This document shows, in pieces, positions 8,273 to 17,300 of a stretch of 64,000 bases of DNA. The notes below the pieces were generated by a model. That model searched no databases and was not told the origin of the DNA. It saw only the letters and a list, made by a program, of their open reading frames with translations. The position numbers were made by a program, and so were the translations under genes. How positions within the stretch are numbered: the stretch's first letter is position 1; the number at the start of each line of letters is the position of its first letter. The stretch comes from Edaphobacter sp. 12200R-103 (GTDB lineage: Bacteria > Acidobacteriota > Terriglobia > Terriglobales > Acidobacteriaceae), in the NCBI RefSeq assembly GCF_010093025.1, contig NZ_CP048114.1, forward strand, positions 2,728,001 to 2,792,000, written 5' to 3'.

Positions 8273-9691
8273 TTAGACTGGTAGCTCCCATCCCTTGCGA
8301 CGGGGTCTTGCGAACAACGCGTTCGCACTCTCGGAATTCAAAAACCTTCTCTGCTTGCCGTTGAAGTGAAGCACCGTGCCGTGGTGCGCGATGGCAATGT
8401 TTCCCAGCAGACATAACTCTGTAATGTGCCCGCCATAGGCCCAGCTGCATGAAGGCTGTTTGCCCTGGCGGGCTGCGTCCACCCACTCTGTCCAATGACT
8501 CACCGGGCGCTCAATCGTCTTCGCTGGCCGCCTGAAGGTCCGATCCAGATCCTCTGGAAACAGCCAGACCTGCTTCTGCGCCCCCGGTTTACTGCTGTAC
8601 ACCGGCCCATAGACCAGCACACCCTTGCTGCCATAAATAATTCCCCCGCCCGTCGGCAGAGGCTCATCCTTCTTCCATCCCGGAGGGGCCGGCGGCGTGT
8701 CGTACCCCCACCACTTGATCGACACTGGCCCGCGGCTCCCCTTTGCCGGGAATCGATAATTCACATGCGACACACGCGCAAACATCTCCTTCGCAATCGC
8801 GCCTGAATATCCCGCATCGGCATCTCCCTCAATCGTCTCCGGATAGTCCAGCTCCAGCGCCCACACCAGAGGATCGAGAAAGTGCGGCCCGTGATCGCCC
8901 AGAATTCCCGTTCCGAAGTCCTCCCAATTGCGCCAGCGCAGCGGAAGATACATCGGGTTATAGGGCCGCATGGGCGCCGGGCCCACAAAGAGATCCCACT
9001 TCACCTCATCCGGAGTCGGAATCTCGCGATGGACCTGCTCCACATCGGAGTAGGGATTGATGTACCGCTTCCCCGCTGCCCAGTCCGTCTGGAATACGTC
9101 AGCCCGCGTCACCTCACCGATGGCGCCCGCGCGAATCCACTCCACGATCAGACGAACATCTTCCGAGGCATGCCCCACGATGCCCGTCTGCGTCGCCTGC
9201 TTCGGATGCCGTCGCGCCGAATCCATCATGGCCCGCACTTCATGGATCGTGGCCGCCAGAGGTTTTTCGCAGTACACGTGCTTGCCCATCTTCATCGCGG
9301 TCAGCGCGGCCTGGGCGTGAACGTGATCGGCGGTGCAGACCACCACCGCGTCAATCTGCCTGTCCATCTCCTCCAGCATGCGTCGCCAATCGTCGAAGCG
9401 CTTCGCTGCCGGATGCTCCGCAACCACTTCGCTCGCAGGAAGCACTCTGTCAGGAAGCTGCGCCCTCGTGCGCCAGTCCACGTCACAGACTGCCACAATA
9501 TTTTCCCCGGCGAGTTCTCTCAGGTTGGTTGCCCCGTAGTTCCCAATCCCGATAAAGGCGATGTTCATCCGGTCCAGCCACGACGGAGCTTTAGGGACCC
9601 CCATCCCCATCGCTCGCATCGCATTGAATCCACCGAAGGCCGCCGCCCCTGCCAGCACGCGACGCCGAGAAAGCGTGAAGGTCTCCTTCAA
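8273..9691 (-). CDS. Tat-exported Gfo/Idh/MocA family oxidoreductase (472 aa)
   Basis: Glucose-fructose oxidoreductase-like protein. A twin-arginine signal SRRRVLAGAAAFGG is followed by the Rossmann motif IGIGNYGATNLREL and the conserved EKPLA block of the family. Members use bound NAD(P) to oxidise or interconvert sugars; exported ones often keep the cofactor tightly bound. I chose the TTG at 9691, preceded by a G-rich Shine-Dalgarno about six bases away. A TTG six codons upstream (9709) is also possible. It heads an operon with the quinoprotein, and an operator pair lies at 9726-9763. Two exported sugar-active enzymes in one transcript suggest periplasmic sugar oxidation. Confidence 0.88.
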   Translation of the reverse strand: MKETFTLSRRRVLAGAAAFGGFNAMRAMGMGVPKAPSWLDRMNIAFIGIGNYGATNLRELAGENIVAVCDVDWRTRAQLPDRVLPASEVVAEHPAAKRFDDWRRMLEEMDRQIDAVVVCTADHVHAQAALTAMKMGKHVYCEKPLAATIHEVRAMMDSARRHPKQATQTGIVGHASEDVRLIVEWIRAGAIGEVTRADVFQTDWAAGKRYINPYSDVEQVHREIPTPDEVKWDLFVGPAPMRPYNPMYLPLRWRNWEDFGTGILGDHGPHFLDPLVWALELDYPETIEGDADAGYSGAIAKEMFARVSHVNYRFPAKGSRGPVSIKWWGYDTPPAPPGWKKDEPLPTGGGIIYGSKGVLVYGPVYSSKPGAQKQVWLFPEDLDRTFRRPAKTIERPVSHWTEWVDAARQGKQPSCSWAYGGHITELCLLGNIAIAHHGTVLHFNGKQRRFLNSESANALFARPRRKGWELPV

Positions 9692-9725
9692 CGACGGCCC
9701 CCCTTGCAAAGTCCACCCTGAATTT

Positions 9726-9763
9726 ATTTCGTAATACGCAATATCATTTGCGCATTACGGAGC
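9726..9763. promoter_or_regulatory. Tandem operator-like palindromes upstream of Gfo/quinoprotein operon
   Basis: ATTTC-GTAATAC-GCAAT (9726-9742) and TTTGC-GCATTAC-GGAGC (9747-9763). Each keeps one strong half and the pair keeps the 21-bp phase seen elsewhere. Confidence 0.65.
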
Positions 9764-9815
9764 AGAATAGTAACAACGCCAGACGAGCATCGTCAAGAAA
9801 ACATAATTTTCTGTA

Positions 9816-12110
9816 TCAGCGGAAGATCTGTGCCAGCAAGGCCTGCGCGTGCTGGCTCACCTCGGGATTACTTCCCCGCGCGGCCATCTGCAGATAGTTC
9901 AGTGCCTCGTCTCTCTGTCCCTGCTGCAGAAGAACAAGGGCCAGACTCAGGCTCACCTCCGGATTGGCTGCATTCACTGCCAGTGCACGGCGATACTCGG
10001 CCGCTGCATCGGCAAACCGGCCCTCCGCCCCCAGAAGATCCCCAAGGTCCGAATGGATGCCCGCATCCGACGGCAACAGCCGGGCTCCTTCCCGCAGCTC
10101 CCGCTCCGCGTCAGCATTTCTACCTGTCAGGATCATCAGCAGGCCCAGTCCGTGATGTGCATCTCCATAATCCGGCTTCAGCTCGATCGCCCTCTTGAAA
10201 TTGGCTTCCGCCTCATCGAGCCTCTTCTCTCCAACCAGCAGATTGGCCAGGTTGTTGTGCGGCTCCGGCAGGTTCGGCCGCAGTCGGATTGCCTCACGGA
10301 ACTCCTGTTCTCCGGCACCTCTGTCTCCTCGCGAAACAGCCAGCAGGCCACTCAGGTCATGTACATCCGGCCGATCCGGATTGACTGCCAGGGCGCGCGT
10401 AGCCGCATCCTGAGCCTCGGCCTGTCTGCCTTCATGGAAGTAGGTATTCGCCAGGTTTGCCAGGAATCCATCGTCCTGTGGAAACCGGTCTGCACCTCGC
10501 TTCAGAACCTCCACGGCACGATCCCTCTGGCCGCTGTTCAGCAAAGCGGATGCCAGCTCGTGCAGGGCCGCCCGATCGTCAGGGCGAAGCTTCAGGGCCT
10601 CGTTGAAAGACCGCACCGCGTCTTCGGTCTTTCCCACACGCGCATAAGCCTTGCCCAGGGCGACGTAAGGCTCCGGCCATCGTGGATGCTGCCGGTCGAT
10701 CTGTGAGCGTAATTGTCCTATGCCGTCAATCCCGACATCGTTCACCCTGGCCACGGCGAGCAGCAGCTCCTCCCGAGCCGTTGGCTGCGACTCCGGATAG
10801 AAGATCCTGACCGGCGTGTGGTCCTCAGCCGGATGCGGCTCCGGGAAAGGAGCGCGAAGATCGCGCGAGGGACGAATGCGCTGAATGTAATGGTCCGTGA
10901 GTACGATATGGACCGACCCCTCGGTCCGTCGTTTCGGCATGTGACAGCTCAGGCAGTCGCTTCCCTGCTTCATCACGACATTCTTATGGTCCACCTTCTG
11001 GTGGCACTGTTCGCAGGTCGCGATGTATTGCTTCTTCGCTCCATCGCCGTGCGGAACATCGTGAGGATTGTGGCACGTCAGGCAGGTCATCTGGCTGTTG
11101 CGGAAACATGCCGACCGTAGCAGCTGGTAGCCTGCGTGCGCCACCTCGAAGTCGTCTGCCTTCGGGTCTTTCGGGCGCTCAAAGTATGTCTTATAGTCGC
11201 CCAGCTTCTCTCCCGGATGGAATGAATACTGCTCGCGATCGTAGTTGCGTATCGCGCTCGGCACATGGAGCGCGCTGGTCTCCATATGGCATTGCATGCA
11301 GACCTCCATCTGGCGGTCGCGCGGCAGCTTTGCCGGATTCACGATCCTGCTGCGAATCTCTTCAACACTCGCCTTCCCTCCCATGGCCGCCGAAACATGC
11401 GCCGCGCCCGGGCCGTGGCATCGTTGGCAGCCGATTCCCTCCGGCATCTTTGCTGGAAAGATCGAATCGTCCTGGGTCGCCGCGACTGCATCCGTAATCT
11501 CCGGATATCCGTTATGACAGGACATGCACTCCGATCCGATCGCTCCCTGCATGTCCTGCTGGTCCACCTTGTCGAATCCCGGACTCATGTTCCACGAGCC
11601 CGAGTTCTCGACATACCAGCTCACCGGCAGCTCCACCAGTCTGCCCTGCCCCGTGCGGTGCAGGTAGGTCCGCGCATGATTCCCGGACCCGAGGATGTAA
11701 TCGACCGTCTCTTCGCGCACATTCTCCTCGCGCCCGCCCGGCCCCACCGTGAACCGTCTCTGAAAGAACTTTCCATCCCGCTCGATCATTCTGTAGTGCA
11801 GGCCGGAAGGCTGATGTACGAAGGTGTTCTTCTTCGTGTAGTCCTCGATTATGTTCGAAGATGTTGGGCGATAGAAAGACCGCGCCATCCCCACCTTCTG
11901 ATAGGTTCTGGCAATCTGCCCATGACAGGTGGCGCAGACCTGCGGGTCCACATATCCGTTCTTCGATTCGGCCGATGCGGTTCGAGTCGCCGGAGTGGAA
12001 GAATGGGCCGGAGTCCTCCTGATCCAGAAAACCGCAACAACCACGGCAGAGAACACGACCAGGCCCACCCACACAAGCGGCTTGAGCTTCGACTTCCATT
12101 TTGAAGTCAT
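9816..12110 (-). CDS. Heptaheme cytochrome c with C-terminal TPR array (764 aa)
   Basis: Membrane-anchored multihaem cytochrome fused to tetratricopeptide repeats. An N-terminal hydrophobic anchor spans about residues 10-28. The haem-binding motifs in order are CATCH, CMSCH, CQRCH, CMQCH, CLTCH, CEQCH and CLSCH, seven in all, within the first 400 or so residues. From about residue 470 the protein is TPR-like, with repeated A-x-P-D-x-x-x-A patterns such as LRPDDRAALHELASALLNSG. The cytochrome part resembles the cytochrome c554 / doubled-CxxCH group. The TPRs could dock a partner such as the adjacent quinoprotein; that is inference. It is a single gene divergent from the SDR-MFS-dehydratase operon, sharing the operator region at 12156-12193. 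Confidence 0.9.
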   Translation of the reverse strand: MTSKWKSKLKPLVWVGLVVFSAVVVAVFWIRRTPAHSSTPATRTASAESKNGYVDPQVCATCHGQIARTYQKVGMARSFYRPTSSNIIEDYTKKNTFVHQPSGLHYRMIERDGKFFQRRFTVGPGGREENVREETVDYILGSGNHARTYLHRTGQGRLVELPVSWYVENSGSWNMSPGFDKVDQQDMQGAIGSECMSCHNGYPEITDAVAATQDDSIFPAKMPEGIGCQRCHGPGAAHVSAAMGGKASVEEIRSRIVNPAKLPRDRQMEVCMQCHMETSALHVPSAIRNYDREQYSFHPGEKLGDYKTYFERPKDPKADDFEVAHAGYQLLRSACFRNSQMTCLTCHNPHDVPHGDGAKKQYIATCEQCHQKVDHKNVVMKQGSDCLSCHMPKRRTEGSVHIVLTDHYIQRIRPSRDLRAPFPEPHPAEDHTPVRIFYPESQPTAREELLLAVARVNDVGIDGIGQLRSQIDRQHPRWPEPYVALGKAYARVGKTEDAVRSFNEALKLRPDDRAALHELASALLNSGQRDRAVEVLKRGADRFPQDDGFLANLANTYFHEGRQAEAQDAATRALAVNPDRPDVHDLSGLLAVSRGDRGAGEQEFREAIRLRPNLPEPHNNLANLLVGEKRLDEAEANFKRAIELKPDYGDAHHGLGLLMILTGRNADAERELREGARLLPSDAGIHSDLGDLLGAEGRFADAAAEYRRALAVNAANPEVSLSLALVLLQQGQRDEALNYLQMAARGSNPEVSQHAQALLAQIFR

Positions 12111-12155
12111 GGATATTCCGGACCTTTTGCTTCTCGCGCACCGGGCAGGAAACGC

Positions 12156-12193
12156 GTTGCTTATCGTGCACGTGCGGTTGCGCGATGGTGCAT
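12156..12193. promoter_or_regulatory. Tandem operator-like elements in the cytochrome/SDR divergent region
   Basis: GTTGC-TTATCGT-GCACG (12156-12172) and GTTGC-GCGATGG-TGCAT (12177-12193). The left half GTTGC repeats exactly 21 bp apart, but the right halves are degenerate, so this is the weaker member of the set. Confidence 0.5.
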
Positions 12194-12293
12194 CATCATA
12201 GCACTATGTTTTGGAGACTTGTCCAGCAGTTTCGCCCGCGTTAGCCTTGTGAAACGCTTCAGCGAGAGGTCTGCTTCACACTCTGACTACGAA

Positions 12294-13037
12294 ATGGAAT
12301 CTTCAGCACTGCCACTCATCGGAAAGACCGCTCTCGTAACCGGGGCCTCGCGAGGCATCGGAAGCGCTGCGGCCCTCTCGCTCGCACGCGCCGGATGCGA
12401 CGTTGCCGTAAACTACGTCCGATCGCAACAGGAAGCTCTCGCCGTCGTTCGCTCCATCGAACAGCTCGGGCGTCGCGCTCTCGCTGTTCAGGCGGATGTC
12501 TCCGCACCTACCGATGTCGAGCGCATGATGAAGACGATTCATGCCGGGCTGGGCGAGGTCCATATTCTGGTCAACAATGCAGGAATCAATCCTACGAAGC
12601 CGTTTCTGGAGCTCGATCTCGCGGACTGGAACCATACCCTTGCGACCAACCTTACCTCGGCATTCCTCGTCTCGCAGGCAGTCCTGCCCGCGATGCGAAA
12701 CCGCCAGTGGGGCCGACTCATCTTCATCTCCTCGGTCGCCGCACAGACAGGAGGAGTCGTTGGCCCGCACTACGCCGCCAGCAAAGCCGGGATGCACGGC
12801 CTGATGCACAGCTACGCCAACCTTCTCGCCAAAGAGGGCATCACCTCGAACGCGATCGCGCCCGCGCTGGTTGAAACAGAGATGATCCGCAACAACAGAA
12901 AGATTCGCCCCGACCTTATACCGGTTGGCCGCTTCGGCCATGCTGAAGAAGTAGCCGCCGCCGTCACCTTCCTTGCCACGATCAGCTACATCACCGGCCA
13001 GACCATCAACCTGAATGGCGGCTGGTACATGAGCTGA
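12294..13037 (+). CDS. SDR family oxidoreductase, FabG-like (247 aa)
   Basis: Classical SDR with VTGASRGIGSAAALS near residue 15, NNAGINPTKPF, a Ser in FISSVAAQ and catalytic YAASK. It ends in the typical NLNGGWYMS. It is the first gene of a tight operon with an MFS transporter, an aldonate dehydratase and an FAH-fold dehydratase, so oxidation of the imported sugar is a natural role. I chose the ATG at 12294 because it puts the Rossmann strand at the usual distance; a TTG at 12219 would add 25 residues with no SDR similarity. Neither start has a strong Shine-Dalgarno. Confidence 0.85.
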   Translation: MESSALPLIGKTALVTGASRGIGSAAALSLARAGCDVAVNYVRSQQEALAVVRSIEQLGRRALAVQADVSAPTDVERMMKTIHAGLGEVHILVNNAGINPTKPFLELDLADWNHTLATNLTSAFLVSQAVLPAMRNRQWGRLIFISSVAAQTGGVVGPHYAASKAGMHGLMHSYANLLAKEGITSNAIAPALVETEMIRNNRKIRPDLIPVGRFGHAEEVAAAVTFLATISYITGQTINLNGGWYMS

Positions 13038-13066
13038 TCTGCACCCCTGAAAGAACATCTGGAAAC

Positions 13067-14425
13067 GTGATTCAATCTTCTCCGAACCCGGACTCCATCC
13101 CCGAGGCACCTGTGTCGCTAAAACCAGACGCGCTCAAACCAGGCACGATCGAGGCAGACACCAGGGCTGCCGCCTGCCTCAAACGCCGCTGGATCTACGT
13201 CCTTCCCGCGGCCTTTGTCACCTATAGCCTCGCCTATCTCGACCGCGCCAACTATGGCTTCGGAGCCGCCGCCGGATTGGCTGAGACTCTCCACATCACG
13301 GAGGCGCAGACCTCGCTCCTGGGAGCGCTCTTCTTCCTCGGCTACTTCATCTTCCAGATCCCGGGCGCGACCTTCGCCAGAAAGCGCAGCGCGCGCTGGC
13401 TGGTCTTCGCCGCCCTGATTGTCTGGGGTACCCTAGCCGCGCTCACAGGCGTCATCCGCCACTTCTGGCTGCTCGCCATCGACCGCTTCCTACTCGGCAT
13501 CGCCGAAAGCGTCATCCTGCCGTCGATGATGCTTCTGCTCACTCGCTGGTTCACGCGCAGCGAGCGCTCCCGAGCCAACGCCCTGCTGATTCTCGGCAAT
13601 CCTGTCACGGTCCTCTGGATGTCCGCCATCACCGGCTATCTCATCCAGGTCTTCGGCTGGCAGAAGACCTTCATCATCGAAGGCATTCCATCCGTCCTAT
13701 GGGCGATCGTCTGGATCTTCATCATCCATGACCATCCCTCGCAGGCTGGCTGGCTCGGCCATGAGGCAGCCGAGGTGCTGGAGCAGCGTCTGAACGAAGA
13801 ACAGGTCACCATCGAGCCGGTCAAGTCCGTTCGCCAGGCACTAATGCGCAAGGATGTCCTCCTCCTCTCAGTGCAATACTTCGCCTGGAGCATTGGCGTC
13901 TACGGCTTCGTCCTCTGGCTCCCGACCATCATTCGCCACGGCGCTTCTCTCTCCATGGGGCAGACCGGCCTCCTGTCTGCCATCCCTTATCTGGCCGCGA
14001 TTATCCTCATGGTCGTCGTCTCGCATCTGTCGGACAAGAGCCTGAACCGCCAGAAGCTGGTCTGGCCGTTTCTCCTCCTGGCAGGGTTCGGCATGCTCGG
14101 CTCATTTTTCCTGGCCGACATCAGCTTCACCGCCGCATTCCTCTGCCTGATCGTCGCCGGAGGAGGCATGTATGCTCCCTACGGTCCATTCTTCGCCATC
14201 ATTCCCGAACGCCTGCCAAGCAACGTTACCGCAGAAGTGCTCGCGCTGGTAAACAGCTCAGGCGCCCTCGGAGCCTTCGTCGGAAGCTATCTCGTCGGCC
14301 TGCTCGAAGCTGTGACGCATAGCTCGCGCCCGGGCTTCCTGCTGATGTCGCTCTCTCTGATCGCATCTGCTTTGCTCACCCTCGCGCTGCCTCGCACAGC
14401 GCAACAGACCGCAGGACAAAACTGA
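13067..14425 (+). CDS. MFS transporter, anion:cation symporter (ACS) type (452 aa)
   Basis: Major facilitator superfamily protein with about twelve hydrophobic segments. After a 40-residue cytoplasmic N-tail the sequence [20 protein letters not shown] matches the first helix of the ACS/phthalate-permease-like group, whose members import hexuronates, galactonate, tartrate and similar organic anions. The start is GTG with GGAAA upstream. It lies 29 bp after the SDR and one base before the dehydratase gene. Its place in the operon suggests import of a sugar or sugar acid for the oxidative pathway. Confidence 0.88.
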   Translation: MIQSSPNPDSIPEAPVSLKPDALKPGTIEADTRAAACLKRRWIYVLPAAFVTYSLAYLDRANYGFGAAAGLAETLHITEAQTSLLGALFFLGYFIFQIPGATFARKRSARWLVFAALIVWGTLAALTGVIRHFWLLAIDRFLLGIAESVILPSMMLLLTRWFTRSERSRANALLILGNPVTVLWMSAITGYLIQVFGWQKTFIIEGIPSVLWAIVWIFIIHDHPSQAGWLGHEAAEVLEQRLNEEQVTIEPVKSVRQALMRKDVLLLSVQYFAWSIGVYGFVLWLPTIIRHGASLSMGQTGLLSAIPYLAAIILMVVVSHLSDKSLNRQKLVWPFLLLAGFGMLGSFFLADISFTAAFLCLIVAGGGMYAPYGPFFAIIPERLPSNVTAEVLALVNSSGALGAFVGSYLVGLLEAVTHSSRPGFLLMSLSLIASALLTLALPRTAQQTAGQN

Positions 14426-14426
14426 T

Positions 14427-16439
14427 ATGAAGCACTCTTCTATCTCCGCCTCCAGCGTTCTTGAGACTCCCTCCGGACTCTTCGACACGCTGAAGACCCA
14501 CGCTCCGGGCCCGCAGGGATCTCTTCCCATCACGCCCGAGATGCTGCTCACCCAGCCTTCCGGAAATCTCTTCGGCCTCAGTCAGGACGCAGGTATGGGC
14601 TGGGACCCTGCACGTCTCCTCGACCCCGAATTCCTCATTCTCAGCACACACGGCGGCCTTCGCGCGCAGGACGGAACCCCCATCGCGCTCGGCTTTCACA
14701 CAGGCCACTGGGAAGTCGGCCTGCTCGTCGCCGAGGCCGCTCGCGAGTTCCGCAACCTCCACGCCATCCCCTTCGCCGGTGCCTGCACCGATCCCTGCGA
14801 CGGCCGCACCCAGGGAACGCCCGGCATGATGGACTCGCTGCCCTACCGCAACGACGCCGCCGTCGTCCTTTCGCGCCTGATCCGTTCGCTTCCTACCCGC
14901 AAGGGCGTGGTCGGCATCGCCACCTGTGACAAGGGCCTGCCCGCCATGATGATGGCGCTTGCCGGTTGCGGCGCCTATCCCAGCATCCTCGTTCCCGGAG
15001 GGGTCACGCTGCTGGCCGAAGAAGGTGAAGACGCAGGCAAGGTCCAGACTATCGGCGCCCGTTATGCCAAGCACCAGATCACGCTCGAGTACGCCGCCGA
15101 GATGGGCTGCCGCGCCTGCGCCACCCCCGGAGGAGGATGTCAGTTCCTCGGAACCGCCGCCACCTCGCAGGTCGTCGGCGAAGCCCTCGGTCTCGCCCTC
15201 CCGCACTCCGCGCTTGCACCTTCAGGCCAGCCCATCTGGCTCGACAGCGCCGTACGGTCCGCACGCGCTATACTCCGTATGACACACATGGGCATCGAGA
15301 CGAACCACGTCATCACCGATGCGTCCGTCCGCAACTCCATGGTGGTTCATGCCGCCTTCGGAGGCTCCACCAACCTCCTGCTTCACATCCCGGCAATCGC
15401 ACACGCCGCTGGCCGCCGCCGCCCCACGCGCGAAGACTGGACCGAGATCAACCGCCACATCCCGCGCCTGGTCGACGCCCTGCCCAACGGCCCGCAGAAC
15501 TTCGCCACGGTGCAGGTCTTTCTCGCCGGAGGAGTTCCGGAAGTGATGCTTCACCTCCGCCACGCCGGCCTGCTCGACACCTCCGTGCGCACCGTGACCG
15601 GCGAAACCCTCGACGAGAATCTCAACTGGTGGGAGCAGAGCGAGCGCCGCCGCGCACTCAAGCAGACACTTCGCACCCTCGATGGTGTCGATCCCGACGA
15701 GGTTATCTTCTCCCCGGACCGCGCCCGTGCCCGTGGTCTCACCCCAACGGTCTGTTTCCCCGTCGGCAATCTCGCACCCGAAGGCTCTGTCATCAAGAGC
15801 ACGTCCATCGATCCATCCCTGATCGACGAAAAGAATTGCTATTGCCACGTGGGTCCGGCTCGCGTCTTCACGACAGAGGAAGCTGCGATCGCCGCCATCA
15901 AGGATGGCCGTATCGGCAAAGGCCACGTCATCGTCCTCATCTGCGGCGGCCCCGCAGGTGCTGGCATGCAGGAGGTCTACCAGATCACCTCTGCCCTCAA
16001 AAATCTTCCAGACTGCAAGCACGTCGCCGTCCTCACCGACGCCCGCTTCAGCGGAGTCTCCACCGGCGCTTGCATCGGTCACATCTCCCCCGAAGCTCTG
16101 GCGGACGGTCCCATCGGTCGCATCCAGGATGACGACATCGTCGAGATTGTCATCGACCGCGAAGCCCTGCACGGCACCGTCAACCTCGTAGGCAGTGGAG
16201 ACGAGCGCTTCTCCGCAGAAGAAGGACAGCGCCGTCTCGAGTCACGCGTTCCACGCAGCGATCTCGCGCCCCACCCCATGCTGCCAACTGAGACACGCCT
16301 CTGGGCCGCTCTCACCCACGCCAGCGGCGGCATCTGGGGCGGCTGCGTCTATGACACCGACGCCATCCTTCAACGCCTGGAGAATAACTCCACGAAAAAG
16401 AATCGAAACTCCACTCCAACCCTTAAGGAAGCAAGATGA
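14427..16439 (+). CDS. YjhG/YagF-type D-xylonate (aldonate) dehydratase, IlvD/Edd family (670 aa)
   Basis: Long-form IlvD/Edd dehydratase. Segments including [76 protein letters not shown] and [16 protein letters not shown] match E. coli YjhG/YagF closely from memory. Length is also close (about 655 aa there). Probable iron-sulphur cysteines include C124 and C167. The reaction is dehydration of D-xylonate or a similar aldonate to the 2-keto-3-deoxy acid. It starts one base after the MFS stop and overlaps the next gene by ATGA. In E. coli the partner is an aldolase; here it is an FAH-fold dehydratase, which points to a Weimberg-type rather than Dahms-type route. Confidence 0.93.
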   Translation: MKHSSISASSVLETPSGLFDTLKTHAPGPQGSLPITPEMLLTQPSGNLFGLSQDAGMGWDPARLLDPEFLILSTHGGLRAQDGTPIALGFHTGHWEVGLLVAEAAREFRNLHAIPFAGACTDPCDGRTQGTPGMMDSLPYRNDAAVVLSRLIRSLPTRKGVVGIATCDKGLPAMMMALAGCGAYPSILVPGGVTLLAEEGEDAGKVQTIGARYAKHQITLEYAAEMGCRACATPGGGCQFLGTAATSQVVGEALGLALPHSALAPSGQPIWLDSAVRSARAILRMTHMGIETNHVITDASVRNSMVVHAAFGGSTNLLLHIPAIAHAAGRRRPTREDWTEINRHIPRLVDALPNGPQNFATVQVFLAGGVPEVMLHLRHAGLLDTSVRTVTGETLDENLNWWEQSERRRALKQTLRTLDGVDPDEVIFSPDRARARGLTPTVCFPVGNLAPEGSVIKSTSIDPSLIDEKNCYCHVGPARVFTTEEAAIAAIKDGRIGKGHVIVLICGGPAGAGMQEVYQITSALKNLPDCKHVAVLTDARFSGVSTGACIGHISPEALADGPIGRIQDDDIVEIVIDREALHGTVNLVGSGDERFSAEEGQRRLESRVPRSDLAPHPMLPTETRLWAALTHASGGIWGGCVYDTDAILQRLENNSTKKNRNSTPTLKEAR

Positions 16440-17260
16440 AGCTCTATCGCACAAAGACCGGTTTTTATGCTGAAGAAGGTGGCTCCTTCTACTCTGTCGA
16501 AACGTCCAACTGGGACGAACTCATCGCCAGTCCTGACATCTATCAGCGTGTTAAAGCCGCTCTTTCGGACAAGCCTGCTCCCGCACCGCAGCCGGCCGAC
16601 CTCCTCGCGCCCGTAGGCAGCCAGGAGATCTGGGCCTCAGGCGTAACGTACTTCCGCAGCCGCGACGCCCGCATGGAAGAGTCAAAGGATGCAGGCGGCG
16701 GAACCTTCTACGACCGCGTCTACCATGCGGAGCGCCCTGAGCTCTTCTTCAAGGCCACCTCGCGCCGCGTCGTCGGCCCAGGTCAGCCAGTTCGCGTTCG
16801 CTCCGACGCCAAGTGGTCCGTGCCCGAGCCAGAGCTTACCCTGCTCATCAGCTCGACCGGAACCATTACCGGCTACACCATCGGCAACGACATGAGCTCG
16901 CGCGATATCGAGGGCGAAAACCCCCTCTACCTTCCTCAGGCAAAGGTCTATGACGGAAGCTGCGCTCTCGGTCCTGCTCTGCTGCTCAGCTCCGAGCCGC
17001 TGCCGCGCACCACCACAATCCAGCTTCAGGTCGAACGCAATGGCTCCGTTGCCTTCTCCGGCGAAACGACCCTGGCCGAACTCAAGCGCGATCCCCAGCT
17101 CCTCGTCAGCTATCTCTTCCGCGACAACACCTTCCCCGACGGAGCATTTCTTATGACAGGCACCGGCGTCGTTCCTGCCGATGAGTTCACGCTCCTCAGC
17201 GGAGATATTGTTCGCATCACGATTGACGGAATCGGCACCCTCGAGAACCCCGTCGCCTAA
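16436..17260 (+). CDS. FAH-family protein, probable 2-keto-3-deoxy-pentonate dehydratase (274 aa)
   Basis: Fumarylacetoacetate hydrolase-fold protein. The core motifs are [15 protein letters not shown], the metal-binding acidic segment [11 protein letters not shown], and [20 protein letters not shown], followed by [11 protein letters not shown]. This pattern and length fit the 2-keto-3-deoxy-D-arabinonate dehydratase subgroup, which removes water to give 2-oxoglutarate semialdehyde. The start ATG overlaps the dehydratase stop, with AAGGA upstream, so the two enzymes are translationally coupled. The converging downstream gene encodes the matching semialdehyde dehydrogenase. Other FAH-fold activities (hydrolase, decarboxylase) cannot be fully excluded from sequence. 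Confidence 0.88.
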   Translation: MKLYRTKTGFYAEEGGSFYSVETSNWDELIASPDIYQRVKAALSDKPAPAPQPADLLAPVGSQEIWASGVTYFRSRDARMEESKDAGGGTFYDRVYHAERPELFFKATSRRVVGPGQPVRVRSDAKWSVPEPELTLLISSTGTITGYTIGNDMSSRDIEGENPLYLPQAKVYDGSCALGPALLLSSEPLPRTTTIQLQVERNGSVAFSGETTLAELKRDPQLLVSYLFRDNTFPDGAFLMTGTGVVPADEFTLLSGDIVRITIDGIGTLENPVA

Positions 17261-17268
17261 GACGGTAA

Positions 17269-17300
17269 AACCCTCACACGCCTAGGAGCGTGTGAGGGTT
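17269..17300. terminator. Bidirectional hairpin between convergent genes
   Basis: AACCCTCACACG (17269-17280), loop CCTAGGAG, CGTGTGAGGGTT (17289-17300), a perfect 12-bp stem. The aldehyde dehydrogenase stop codon (17282-17284) lies in the loop, so that gene's last codons are part of the hairpin. Confidence 0.85.
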
